From NCBI GenBank assembly GCA_933228895.1, contig OW121848.1, positions 156,442,688-156,506,687 of the forward strand: DNA of 64,000 nucleotides, read 5' to 3'. The notes beneath the pieces were generated by a model, which was given only the letters and a program-made list of their open reading frames with translations, ran no database searches and had not been told where the DNA came from. The position numbers and the translations under genes were made by a program. Position 1 is the first letter of the stretch. Each line of letters opens with the position of its first letter. Origin of the DNA: Platycnemis pennipes. Taxonomy: Eukaryota > Arthropoda > Insecta > Odonata > Platycnemididae. Below, piece by piece: positions 38,301 through 47,765 of the stretch.

Positions 38301-41300
38301 TACAGTGCCTTGATCAGGGATGGTCTCATCCATGAGTGCTCCGATGCCTTCAGTGCCAACCCTAAATGTTGACGAAGGAGAGAAGAGAAAGAGATGGGAT
38401 GAGACTGATGACCTCTGTCTCAAAATTTTGTCTTTTACATGCATATGAACCTCGATTGTCTTTGCATTTTCTCAGCATCTTTTACGTTACTTTTGTTTCA
38501 GGCTGCATACATAGGTCATTGTAGGATATTTTTCTGGAAACCTACAGCTTTATATCCAATTTAAATAAAGTACATGACGTGTTAACATTATTTATAAAAT
38601 GAGCTTAGGGAAGCAAAAGGATTGATAAATTCTTAAAACTTTGTCCTGAACTCAAATCATTGATCTCAATCAGAAAAAGAATTAATTGGAGCATTTATTC
38701 TGAGCAGTGCACTTCCAGATGAGTTTGAATCATTGATAACAATAGAATAAATGTGAACGAAAGATCCGTGATTCCACCCAAGGTGCATCAAAACTCCCAA
38801 ATCAAATGAATACGAAGTACAGAAATGTTAGGGGACACTTTATTCCACTATGTCTTTAATGTTTAAAACAATTTACCATTGGTCCCATTATCAAGAGTTG
38901 ATAAAATGGCAAAATATAATTAATTAAAAAGTGACTCTTGGCTCGAGGCGTTGGTCATTACATCATCACTCAACCGCATGACCTCCATACTTTTCCAGAT
39001 TTTCCTAATGTTCGGGCAATTAAAGGTCACCAATGCGTACACTGAAAGAACCATAAACATGAGATGTTAGTGGATCTGAATTCTATTTTACTGCAATTCT
39101 CCCTCTTTCTTCTTGTATTGCACTAAGCAATAACTTTTAGACCTACTGAAATTCTGACTCCTAATTTTGATTACTGGCACATGCACCCCATATCTTAAAG
39201 GAAAAAAGTTCATCCTATTCATCGATAAACATGGTGGTACTACTCTCTTGGGTGTTCACTTAAAATTATGAACTTGAAACCACTTCTTAGGCTTACATAC
39301 TTGATTTCAGTAATAGTCACAAACACAATGGCATAATGCAGGGTTTATAGGAGTTTTTCATTTTCATTTTCCCTGACTTTTTCAGGATTTCCAGGCCATT
39401 ATTAGTGCTTTTCCCTGACTTTTGTATGTCTAAAAACCCTAAGATTTTGGTCATTTATAGAGATAAAAGTGATATTGAGGAAGCAAAGAAGTCTAAACTT
39501 ACCAAAAATTGTACGTTTATTTTCATATTAATCATATGAACTCCCAGTAATAAGAGATAAACAACTTTAAGTCAACACAATAAAAATGATCATTATTAGG
39601 AAATAAAACTGGAAGTCTTACCAGGTTTGCATAACAATAGATATTACTACAATCTTTGGGTACACAAAATAAAAAATAAATTAGTTCAACTTTGATGCCA
39701 GATTTATGATTTCGTAATCAACCGAAAGAATTTCAGTGAATTTCTCTGACACTAATTTGGCTCATTTGGCTTTCAATTCCTCCATCTGTTGAAGGAGACT
39801 CCTCTTGGTAACCAAATGACATTTCTTTGCTTCTTCCTCTTGCCACTTCTGATTCAGAGCGTCTTCATAATGCGACCATTAACATAACATTTCAGAATGA
39901 AAGTATCATCTTTTTGTCAATGGTCATATTCTGAAGCCCACCGACTGCTTTGGTAGTAAGGATGGGTCGATTTCGATTCTCGATTCCACCGATTCTTAGC
40001 GAAATCGAAGCCTTCAAAGTCGATTCTGAAGAAATAAAAACCAACCAAAATGGTACATGATTTCAAATTTCCCGGGTGAGCGTGAGCACGCCCTGCAAAC
40101 TTCAACGGAAGTCATTTTTCCCGTGTTTCTTCTCTTTTGTCTTTTATTATCTGTGTTCCTTTTCCACAGTGCGCGAAGGCATGGTGAAATATGTCCTCAC
40201 TGAATTTGGTGAGATATTCAGTGGATTTATTTATACTGGTGGCAATTAACCAGTTAATTTTATTGTTATGCCTTCCCAAGTATGAAAATACTTTGCTACT
40301 GACGTTGGCAATGAAAATTATGAGAAATGTAATATTTGCAACAAACTTATTTCACATGGAGGAAAGAGTAAATCAACGACCAACCTCAACACACACATTT
40401 CTGTGCAACACAATATCATGCTCAATTTAAACAGGGCTATCCCCCAACAAAGTTCTCAACCTCCGACGTCACCCTTGAGTGTCACCGTTGATCCACCCAT
40501 GAGCCCTACGACTAGCGATTCTCTTTCATCATCCATTGAGTTTCAGTGTAGTGAATCTTCCAATTTTCCTTTTTCTTGGGAAAGCCCATCGCCCAAAGCA
40601 TATCCAAAATGTATACAGTTGGGTGATAAGCTGCGTCAACCGACACTGGGTGAATTTTGTGATAGAACAAGGGAATTCACCAACTGAAGGGAATCTGGAA
40701 GCACCAACACCATGGGTTCAGGACTTCAAGGGCTGAAAAATGAACTTTGAATCTTGTAGAGTTTGTAAAATAAAAAGACCTGTAATTTTCCATTTTTCGA
40801 TCCATCAATTAGTTCTTGAGTTATAAGCAGCGAAAAACTGAAGTTTTTAACCCTTTCGGAAAGGTGGGCGTGCATCGACCTCTTACGTCATCCAGTTCTA
40901 CCAATCACAACTGACCCTGTGAAGCTCATCGCCTTATCGCAATGACACACACACAGATGACTCAGCCAATGGGAGCAGTCGCGACAGAATCTGTGCGAGC
41001 AGACTTTCTGAGAACCTCCCTCCACTCCCTTTCCTTTCCCTAAAAGCAGTCAAGAATGGGAGGAAAATGACGTCAATGGTATCAAAGTAGATTCTTTGGT
41101 GGGCCTCACCTTTTGCTTATTTTAATTTTTGATTTATCAGTGAATGGTTCGGGTTAGAAGATTAATTTTTTCACTAAAATTCATTTTTCGTTTCCATCTA
41201 ACGATTTCATGTGCAAAATTGCGATTTCAATCCCGAGTAATCGCCCGCATTTAAGCAACGCATCTTTGCAATCAGCTTTGAATTTCTTCAACTTCTCTGC

Positions 41301-44300
41301 ACTCAATTTAAGTTTCTGCAGCTCGGAATTAACTGCAGTTCCTAACTTCAAATGCTTGTCAGGTAAGAAGTTTTCTGTTTTCTTGAGATCGACATCAACT
41401 AGTGACTTAGCCTTATCTAAGATATCACCTTTGATGAAGAGGTCATAACATAAGGTCTCTAATCGCAGAAGACAGGTCTGTATACAAGAATGGAATCATT
41501 GGTTCCTTACATTTATATGCCTTCAGGAAGGGTTTTCATTGCTGAAAAACATATGCAAAGAATACTAACCTGGCAGGCAATAGCTTTTCCTTCAAACCTG
41601 ATGTCATGTTAACGTGGCTCTTTGAATCAATCATGATTTTTTTTTCCTCACATCCTTCTACAAATTTGGCTAAGTTTGAAAGTGATTTAAGAACAGTTAC
41701 AGCCACTTCCTCATCTTCTAGCCATCTTACTGCACAGAATTTTGCAGGAAAAACAGGGTCACTTTCTTCACTGAACCTAATATAACCACTTCTTCTAGCA
41801 GGGACATCTTTGAACATACAGTAAATTCCATGAAAGAATTCAACCATTTTCTTATCATCAGCCTTAAATCCACCCTTAAACTATTATTGGCAGTATGGAG
41901 GCCACAGGATCCCAAGTCAAGAAAAATAGGGCAATTTGGGTCCATTTTGTTCAAGTAGATAAAGCTCTTTGAGACAAGCCAAGTTGACATTAGGGCCATC
42001 TATTGAAACTTGAAGCATTTTTGTAAGTGAGAGCTCTTTCAGCTCTTGTTGAAAGGCCTTGCATAGATTGACAGTCTTGTATAGATTGACAGTCTTGCAT
42101 AGATTGTAGGGAGCGACACCACAGAATGTAATTGCCAATTGTTACAATGCATAACAGAGGTTGAAGGGGAGGGGGCAAGCGACGGACTCTGCTTCGCCAA
42201 GCCTGTTGCTTGGGGGAGAAAAACAAAGTCCAAGTTGGCAAATTCTGAGGTGGCCAAAGAAAGGGTAACAGTCAACGCGGAAGTCTGGCAACGCCACGCA
42301 ATAGGTGATGAGCGTATAAAGTGAGGTGGGTTTGGCAATCTCGTGCCTCCCTCAGGTACGATGCCCCCCTACAATGCGCTATTCAAACTAAACTAAATCA
42401 CGAGCCAGGGACTCGTCAATTCTTTCGCTAAGCCACTAGAGCGACTTCATTGTTGTCGCTAGCGAAAGTCTCTCTTGGCAATTTGCTATACGTTCGCCAG
42501 ACAGAATGAGAATAACTTTTTCATTGCCAGAGGGACGAAGCGAAGCATTCCTGGCGAAATCGCTAGCTAATGAAAATGAGAATATGTGTTGTGTTGTAAA
42601 TCTATTATGTTGTCAGCATAACCAAGAACACACTTCATGTTGGCAGCACTGCTGTGACGAGTGGTCACATGTGTTCGCGTGTGGCCGAGTGCAGTCTGAT
42701 TCCGGGTCTGTTACCGAGCGGTTGTTCTTGTGTTGTATCCATTAAGATTATTTCTTTACGAGGCAATAAAGGCCTTATGTTCATTGAAGGCGGATTAAAT
42801 TATTTATGTCTGAAAAACCCAACAATATGAATGCACACAATGTTTGCCGATTATTTTGCCAAATTGTGCAGGCTATAGCCAGAAAGCACCAGAATAGGGC
42901 CCTTGGGCGGCCTCCGCAGTGAAACTGGCCTTAGGCCAGACGTCCCCTCATTCACCCCATTACCCTTCGCTCCTATGTGCGTTTTTGATCTCTCAGAGTT
43001 TTCAGGTGATAAATTTCGAAATTTGACCATTTTGCGATTTTTCCCTGACCCCACGTAAAATTCCCCGACTTTTCCAGGACTTCCAGGTTCCTATAAACCC
43101 TGTGCAATATATATTAAAATTGATGTTCTTTTTCAGGCAAGATGTTTTGCTACCAATGCTCAAGTAATTACATTAAGAATATTTTGAAACATGCATTTCC
43201 CAAATGAAAAATTAGCAGTATAGTGACATTGATGAGAAAAAAATTTCTGTGAGTTATGGTTTAGCGTCTTCAGCAGGATTACTACACAGTAAATCATATA
43301 TATTAATGGGAGAGTAAGGCTGACACATTTGTAGGAGTATAAGTACACAGATATCAAATCACAGCAAACACACATAAAATCACAAATGTATGATCTATCA
43401 ACTAGGACACAGTATATTTTAAATGAGATTTATAACTAATATGGTATAAATAAAATGATGATGGTTTTAGTACTTTGACCTAAGCATACAAGTTTACCAC
43501 AAACTTGGCATTTAAGATTCAACATATGTTCAACCAGAAGGCTCGATAGTGCACTAAGTGCAATTGAATGTAAAATTTTCACATCTGAACCGGGTGGCCA
43601 GTTCCTTTGCCCCTGTCACTTGTGGTCACCCAGGAAGATCAACCAGAAAATCGCACAGCTTGGAATTAACTGAACATGCCCAATGAGTACTTAAGTGGCA
43701 CATCCTGGATTTGAAGTCGCGACTTTTAGTCTGTAGCCCTAACTTACTCACCGGGCTACGCAGTCTCCTAAAGAACACTGAATTCCCATTGGGTTCATTT
43801 AGCTCAGAGGAAGCCTCTAGCTTCGATGGAAAAAGAACTAGTGGAACATGAGACGAAAAGACTGCAGGCGAGGGCGGGATAAAGCTCACCTGTTGTCCAG
43901 ATCAGTGTCTTCTCTTAAGCTGGGTCTGGGTCTATCTGGCTGCTTTAAATACTCATCTCTTAGACTTCGTGTGCCATTATCTGGCTTTTCGATAGTACCA
44001 AACATGTCACTCTGATTTTCATCTGCAAAATGAATATTCTACTTAAATGATTTTCCATGCTAAACAAACATAGAGAGATTAGATAAAGCAATACCTGAAA
44101 ATACAGTTAATTCAATTTTACGAACCAAAAATTGAGGAATGAGTAATTCTCGAGAAATTTCTCATCATTTCCTTCATGTATTCCATTTGCTGATCAAAGT
44201 AGCGATGGATTTCTAAAGGATCAGACAAGACTGGAAACATTGGGGCACTCTGCTGCTGGCTCCTATGATATTTAGTTTATTAGTATGGTACCATAAAATA

Positions 44301-44562
44301 TTATGAAATAAAAAAATACAGTAGCATCCTTACAATATGTCATCATCCTCTTCCACATACTCATCAATCCATACCGGTTTCTTGAATTCATTTCCTTTAC
44401 TTGGGTCCGATCTGCGAATGATAACAGTAACAATTTGAGTTAACTAATATAAAGGTACGGAGATGAAAAAACACATTAAAGTTTCACATACGTTGACGGG
44501 TCAGCTGGAGCGTGAGGTCTTCGAAATCCAAGGATGTTCCTCAAGAAATCGTAAAGGCTCAT
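32122..44562 (-). CDS. HAX1-like protein (HS1-associated protein X-1), six coding exons
   Basis: HAX1 is a mostly mitochondrial anti-apoptotic and protease/chaperone-associated protein in animals. Coding segments on the minus strand are 44562-44492, 44411-44334, 44262-44126, 44022-43890, 38361-38226 and 32322-32122. They total 756 bases, giving 251 residues; the human protein is 279. The start MSLYDFLRNILGF parallels the HAX1 N-terminus. An acidic box (DEYVEEDDD) follows in exon 2. Exon 4 has SLRDEYLKQPD and REDTDLDN. Exon 5 has PKFRFFGETIITKTVRKPDG, the most diagnostic HAX1 block. Exon 6 has VETRTTKRRSDGTEE and the hydrophobic end FVDLFDNFFRRN. All junctions are GT-AG with compatible phases. 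Only the exon 3 donor (G|GTTCGT) is weak. Introns 4 and 5 (about 5.5 and 5.9 kb) are full of transposons, yet no coding lesion is visible. Confidence 0.9.
32323..34279 (-). other. HAX1 intron 5, first part, no other gene seen
   Basis: AT-rich intronic DNA. No domain-bearing frame. The frames at 33521-33954 (-) have no motif and no consistent splice signals. Confidence 0.5.
34300..35250 (-). pseudogene. Tigger-type transposase, inactivated
   Basis: In minus-strand order: KRKHKELTITEKFSVIYEE (first helix-turn-helix), a stop-containing linker, then ESELLEWFFQCRSNSIPLSG followed by KEKADMIALKM (CENP-B-like DNA-binding domain). Next comes FNVDENGIFFNL, with the first catalytic Asp present, then VLCCNSNG-like LCCNSNGTKNLQPLVIGK and RTNKKAWMTAKLFLEW. 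The second Asp block is shortened: residues before CAEH, where VDN is usual, are gone. The third Asp block reads PLDQGIIYSLKG, preceded by TAG where Gln is usual, at about 34360. It is therefore dead by one missing residue, stops and frame shifts. Confidence 0.85.
35402..35603. repeat. 84-bp direct duplication with 17-bp units between
   Basis: 35402-35485 and 35520-35603 are nearly identical (one T/C difference seen). Both end in ACCCGGATAAT. Between them lie exactly two copies of CTTGTTACCCGGATAAT. The arrangement suggests unequal exchange through the 17-base unit, within the Tigger 5' region. Confidence 0.85.
36203..36955 (+). pseudogene. piggyBac-family transposase, internal fragment
   Basis: The frame begins mid-domain with TPEEVKVFVAILFLSGYNM. 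Then come YYFDNYYTSNSLVKYLHRR (first catalytic Asp in DNYYTS), VKWVDNAVV (second Asp block, WxDN) and YNAFMGGTDRW (GGxD third block; the usual following Asp, three residues on, is Thr). After a stop at 36754-36756 the remainder (MVVAHFYVDTRCSDAQCMVV and VRKRYNQARVPSG) continues in another frame. The N-terminus is absent: the Tigger element ends directly against the first codon. Inactive. Confidence 0.85.
36956..38225. other. HAX1 intron 5, continued
   Basis: No exon or domain. Contains the possible TTAA-flanked piece at 37164-37545. TTAA followed by CCCT at 37164 and AGGG followed by TTAA at 37539-37545 suggest a piggyBac-like terminus or MITE, with only short TIR similarity (CCCT, then AATG). 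Confidence 0.4.
38226..38361 (-). CDS. HAX1: HAX1 exon 5
   Basis: Acceptor ACATTTAG at 38362, donor GGT|GTAAGT after 38226, ending in phase 0. It encodes GIGALMDETIPDQG and the diagnostic FRFFGETIITKTVRKPDG. Confidence 0.9.
38362..39338 (-). other. HAX1 intron 4, lower part, no other gene seen
   Basis: AT-rich intronic DNA with no recognisable domain or repeat core. Confidence 0.5.
40268..40686 (+). pseudogene. hAT transposase N-terminus with BED zinc finger
   Basis: The frame from ATG 40268 has TGA at 40283-40285 where the conserved Trp of a BED finger (VWKYF) belongs. It then reads KYFATDVGNENYEKCNICNK, SKSTTNLNTHI and VQH, giving the C-x2-C ... H-x4-H ligands with the STTNL helix typical of BED domains. 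A Ser/Pro-rich linker follows, to a stop at 40685-40687. It is the first part of a hAT-type transposase (ZBED-like); the DDE domain does not follow in this strand. One nonsense change and truncation make it inactive. Confidence 0.75.
40690..41093. other. Non-coding between hAT fragment and repeat
   Basis: No gene seen. Contains GC-richer sequence around 40860-41040 with no motif that I can name. Confidence 0.4.
41094..41240 (+). repeat. Dispersed repeat, copy 2 (partner at 1346)
   Basis: Same repeat as 1346-1495, in the same orientation, with matching CCTTTTGCTTATTT, AGATTAATTTTTTC and TTTCCATCTAACGATTTC blocks. It abuts the minus-strand transposase-like frame that ends near 41240. Confidence 0.75.
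41240..42110 (-). pseudogene. Transposase-like multi-frame remnant, family uncertain
   Basis: Reading right to left across frames: LTKMLQVSIDGPNVNLACLK, then FLDLGSCGLHTANNSLR, then KWLNSFMEFTVCSKM or VEFFHGIYCMFKDVPARRS in the alternate frame, FPAKFCAVRWLEDEEVAV, SNLAKFVEGCEEKK and GLKEKLLPARL. The near end, read on minus, continues to FLPDKHLKLGTAVNSELQKL. Blocks such as DGPNVN, LGSCGLH and RWLE look like a repeated, transposon-encoded protein seen in many animal genomes, in my memory a hAT-related type, but I cannot name it with confidence. At least two frame shifts are needed to join the blocks, so it is dead. Confidence 0.55.
42040..42110. repeat. Three-copy short tandem repeat
   Basis: Three consecutive near-copies of a unit of about 18-21 bases containing CATAGATTGACAGTCTTG. 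They interrupt the start of the minus-strand transposase-like frame. Confidence 0.7.
42395..42595 (-). mobile_element. MITE, copy 1 (inverted partner at 58165)
   Basis: It matches 58225-58435 in the opposite orientation: ACGAGNCNNNGACTCGTC, AATTCTTTCGCTAAGCC, AGCGACTTCATTGT and GAAGCGAAGCATTCCTGGCGA. Non-coding. A piece of what seems the same family's terminus (GGCTATAGCCAGAAAG) lies at 42867-42885. Confidence 0.7.
43103..43559 (-). other. HAX1 intron 4, upper part
   Basis: AT-rich, no gene or named repeat seen. Confidence 0.45.
43560..43772 (-). mobile_element. tRNA-derived SINE in HAX1 intron 4
   Basis: Minus-strand A-box-like GTAGCCCGGTGAGTAAG and B-box-like ACTTCAAATCC (43718-43708) are spaced as in tRNA. 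A body follows with GCCACTTAAGTACTC and a GTGACAGGGGCAAAGGAACT end. It lies about 120 bases inside the intron from the exon 4 donor. Distinct from the 6 kb and 8.6 kb families. Confidence 0.65.
43890..44022 (-). CDS. HAX1: HAX1 exon 4
   Basis: Acceptor TTTTGCAG at 44023, donor ACAG|GTGAGC after 43890. It encodes ENQSDMFGTIEKPDNG, then SLRDEYLKQPDRPRP and REDTDLDN, conserved in HAX1 proteins. Confidence 0.9.
44126..44262 (-). CDS. HAX1: HAX1 exon 3
   Basis: Acceptor ATAG at 44263. It encodes SQQQSAPMFPVLSDPLEI, then a Met-rich helix QQMEYMKEMMRNFSR. The frame requires the donor TTTG|GTTCGT after 44126. An alternative GT four bases on would put a stop into exon 4. This is the least certain junction. 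Confidence 0.75.
44334..44411 (-). CDS. HAX1: HAX1 exon 2
   Basis: Acceptor CGCAG at 44412. It encodes SDPSKGNEFKKPVWIDEY and then VEEDDDI, the acidic segment. Donor TT|GTAAGG after 44334, phase 2. Confidence 0.85.
44492..44562 (-). CDS. HAX1: HAX1 exon 1 (start codon)
   Basis: ATG at 44562-44560. It encodes MSLYDFLRNILGF and then a Pro/Arg/Ala-rich linker ending ADPS. The donor is AC|GTATGTGAA, leaving phase 2. The in-frame start is supported by alignment with the conserved MSL(F/Y)D start of the family. Confidence 0.88.
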
Positions 44563-45423
44563 CCTGGAGCATTGAAGCCTAAATTCAACAATAAAATTCA
44601 GGTCCTATGTCGCCGATTAAAACCTCGATCACCTATATCTGCGCACTTGGCAATCAATCCAGCGCCCAGGATAAATTTCCAAACCAATTCCAAAACTGAA
44701 GAAACGTAGGAAACAGAAAACTGTTATAATGCGTAGGTTGAAGGTTGTAACTTAAGCGCGAAATGTAAATTAGTAAAGATTTACAGCTAATATTTACGTT
44801 GTCCATGAAAAAATGTGAGGTTATGTGACAGACGGCAGTGACATACGAAGTTTTCTACTTTTGCAGAGAATAAGTAGATAATGGAATGTTTGATGAAGTG
44901 GTCATGAATTTTCCAGAAGATATGTACGAATTTCCGCAGGTAGCATTTCAATAATTCAGTAAAAAAAGGCTTTATAATAATCTGTACGTCAACAACTCGT
45001 CATAATTTTAGAAAAATATTATGAGTAAATCTTAGTCAATGCAAGGTATTAAACTGTCATGTTTGCGTTTCCATTTAATCAACAATCAGTTATAAACAAA
45101 AGTGAAAGCAAACAGATCTACGCCTCTCATTGATCAATTCTTATGCCGTGCCTCTAACTCGTAAATGGATCATCCTGAATTGCTACCCGCCGGTACAACA
45201 CTACATCTGTATATATTAATTTTGTAGCGTGTCAGTCAGTCCGTCATTCTGTATCCGTTTTGTTTCGTTCTCTCCCAAATTTTGAGCTAAAAGAGTGAGG
45301 TTTGGTGCGTTGAGTGTAGTCTGTCTGAATGATTTGGTAGTAATTTTGGATTTTTAACAGTTTGTGGTGCAGAGAAAAATGCAAGAAAAAAATGGTTTTT
45401 CCTATCTTTTAACATGGGAAACC
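44563..45423 (-). other. HAX1 5' UTR / promoter-side flank
   Basis: Upstream of the HAX1 ATG. It likely holds the 5' UTR and promoter, but I see no motif that fixes a transcription start. No other coding frame. Confidence 0.4.
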
Positions 45424-45459
45424 ATATATGCATAGCAACTGCAGTTGCTATGCATATAT
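45424..45459. repeat. Perfect 36-bp palindrome
   Basis: Eighteen bases on each side of a CTG|CAG centre pair perfectly, with no loop (centre between 45441 and 45442). The core is GCATAGCAACTGCAGTTGC followed by TATGC. Twenty-odd bases downstream (about 45486-45514) a second inverted pair, CATGTGTTTAC / GTAAACACATG, surrounds a 6-base spacer. Confidence 0.9.
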
Positions 45460-45481
45460 ATTTCTTTACGTTGCTAAGTAA

Positions 45482-45688
45482 ATGTACATGTGTTTACATA
45501 AACGTAAACACATGTGTTTACATTTTTGGCAAAGGGACAAAAACGGGATTAAAGAATTTGAGGAAATTGGAATTAGTTTTATCAATCAATTTTGTAATTA
45601 TGAAAATATTAATCGACGTTTTCGATGTGCCGATAGTGAAATAAAACAAATTTTGCGTACAGGCCCTGATCTGGTGTATGAAATGTGA
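45482..45688 (+). other. Unrecognised short ORF beside the palindromes
   Basis: Sixty-eight codons. The C-terminal part (EFEEIGISFINQFCNYENIN, then RRFRCADSEIKQILRTGPDL) is compositionally protein-like and ends at a TGA. No family recognised, no splice signals noted. It may be a remnant of a mobile element linked to the palindromes. Confidence 0.25.
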
Positions 45689-45719
45689 ATATCTAAGCTA
45701 GGTGTTTTGAAATAACCAG

Positions 45720-46280
45720 TCTACTAGTCGTGGTGAGGTCTTCTGTGGGACCTCTTTTCGACTTGACTTCATGAGGTCTCCGCGACTCGTACTGTATGAC
45801 CTCGATTCTGATCCACCTGGTGGTAGACCATGGAAACGACACATTCAGTTGGCAGGGTTGGCAGTTGGCGCGTGTTTCCTGGTGATTCGGTGTGTTTTTT
45901 GCGACTCGGCTTCTTTATATTTGTTGACCTCTGCTTCGTTTGGACTTCACTCTCCTGTTTTGACCTCTGCACCTGATTGGATTACCCTAACGGAATTACT
46001 GACTTCGCGCGTACTTTGGACCTCACTCTCCCGTTTTCGACCCTCGCACCGTTTGGACTATCCGCACAGTTATATTTACATTGACCCTGCCTCCTTCGGA
46101 CTTTCTTTGGACGCCGATTTATTTGATCCTGCCTGAATTTTAACCATCGAATAACTCCCCAATTTTTCTGGGTTTGTTCTAAAATTGGTAGACCGTGTGT
46201 GGCACCTGGCCGTACGGCGCGTGTGTGAGTCGTGTGCATTCACGGACATCGTCCTGAATTTGAAGGTAAATTTGGGTTGT
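45720..46280 (+). repeat. Region with internal about-50-base direct repeats
   Basis: TTTGGACTTCACTCTCCTGTT at 45938 and TTTGGACCTCACTCTCCCGTT at 46015 start two similar stretches that continue with TTGACCTCTGCACC or a close variant. Further TTGGACT and TTGACC words recur. The open frame at 45771-46136 follows from this repeat composition. It could be part of an LTR or other retroelement; no terminal repeats or polymerase were found. Confidence 0.45.
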
Positions 46281-47304
46281 ATGCATTCCTTTTGCCTTAT
46301 TTATAATGCTGTTTAATAATGTTTAGTTCGCAATGAAATATATTTACGTGACTCATTTTGTTCTCGCCCTGCTTTTGAACCCTTCACGGAATCGGGGCAT
46401 TTATTTGGATCATCCTTCTTTGGTATTCCTTTGGATTCCAAAAAAAAACATATGGTAATATTTTTGGTAGATGTGAGCTTAAGGGTAGCGAACTTCAAAC
46501 ACTTATCCCCCGAAAACGATGTGGTTCTAATTCCACTAATAATATTCCATTGCTTACCTCTTATACACTTATCACCCTCATTCCAATTTGAATAAAACAA
46601 CCTTAATATGATTATAATTTAGGCACTTACGGGACACAACTCTTGCTACCTTTTGTAACATTTTACTGTTTTATTGCATCACTTAAGTGATTAAAATTTT
46701 AATTTTTGCATTAATTATTCAAAAGAGCGTTACTCGACATCGCCATAATATTTTACTTATTAGCATTAATACAATTGTAAGTGACCCTCAAATACAAACC
46801 ACTCTGACACAAAAACCTATGGCACACAGGGCTTTTCCTCCCCATCTGAAATACATTAGAATACTTTTTACTCACCTTTTATTATTTTTAAAGAACGCAA
46901 TAGAGTAAATAATTTTCTTCACTTAAATAATAATGGCTTTCAATGTGCAAAATTCCACTGAAAAATCATCGGGATTTGAACCCTTAAAAATGGTTTTCAA
47001 TTGTTATAGCGTACACAAGAAAATCAGAGTTCATGTGAATGACCTTGTAGCAAATGGAATCAATGAGTGGAATTCGAAAGAACATAGGTGTTTCTTGCAC
47101 TTAGCCAGAGGAATTTGTTCATGAAATTTTAATTCCCTAAACAATCTAAATTTTTTGCATTCCAACTCACTTTCACTTGTGATCAAGCATGTTCAACATC
47201 ATTAAACGGATGTAATTTCATAGTATATTTAAACCTTTTTATTTATATTTGTGAATGATTAAAGTTCTGTACTTATGCTATCTTCAGGCCTAATAACCAT
47301 TGCT
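46281..47304. other. No recognised gene
   Basis: AT-rich flank of the locus that starts at 47305. No domain or repeat core seen. Confidence 0.4.
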
Positions 47305-47765
47305 ATGAGGAAGCAGAAATCATTTTTTGACCTCTCCAGAAGTAAAAAATTCGGAAGGATTAAGAAATTAAAACTGGCATTCAATGAAGACTTGGATAAT
47401 AGCTCTGGTCAAGTGAATGAATCAGAAAATTGGTCTGGTGAAATGGAGCAGGGTGATCCTCAACATTCTGTGTCAGAACCTGCAAATGTTGTAAAATTGG
47501 AGACAAATACCTTGGATTTGCCCACACTTTCAAATGATGATGGTAATAAGTCACCTGAAAGAGATATTAACTTGGCTGGATTTCATACACAATTTTGTGG
47601 TAATGGATCTCGGTTACAGCATAGTCTTGCCCATTGGTGTGTTGGCAACAATGTACCTCATGCCACAGTAGACAAGCTACTGAAGATATTAGTCACTGAA
47701 GGTAAGCTGAATCTACGAACAAGAGCAAGGGCATTGCTACATACACCTCGAACTAATAATATTAA
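47305..47765 (+). pseudogene. First ORF of the DUF4806-associated locus, interrupted
   Basis: From ATG 47305 the frame gives MRKQKSFFDLSRSKKFGRIK, an acidic Ser-rich middle, then SLAHWCVGNNVPHATVDKLL followed by RARALLHTPRTNNI. The HWC...LLKIL...LLHTPR arrangement is, from memory, shared by a widespread set of uncharacterised, often multi-copy animal proteins, some with DUF4806. The frame is cut at TTAA 47762-47765 by a piggyBac element. It resumes in the same frame at 50081 with KKTTSGGYFHYGL, then meets TGA at 50120-50122, after which KALTEQLQRVNMEYFDDS remains readable. A strong internal donor (GAAG|GTAAGC at 47700) could allow splicing past the insertion, but would drop the LLHTPR block. 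Confidence 0.65.

Larger units (their letters stand above)
39339..43102. mobile_element. Candidate large TIR element, or two elements, in HAX1 intron 4
   Basis: CAGGGTTTATAGGA at 39339 and TCCTATAAACCCTG ending at 43102 are inverted copies. Inside both come CCCTGACTTTTTC / GACTTTTCCAGG and ATTTCCAGG / CTTCCAGG words. They look like the two ends of one DNA element. Within lie a hAT-type BED-finger ORF (+), a transposase-like reading frame (-) and a MITE, so it is either a very composite element or a region of repeated insertion. A second hAT-like start, GGATGGGTCGATTTCGATTC, is at about 39961. Confidence 0.45.
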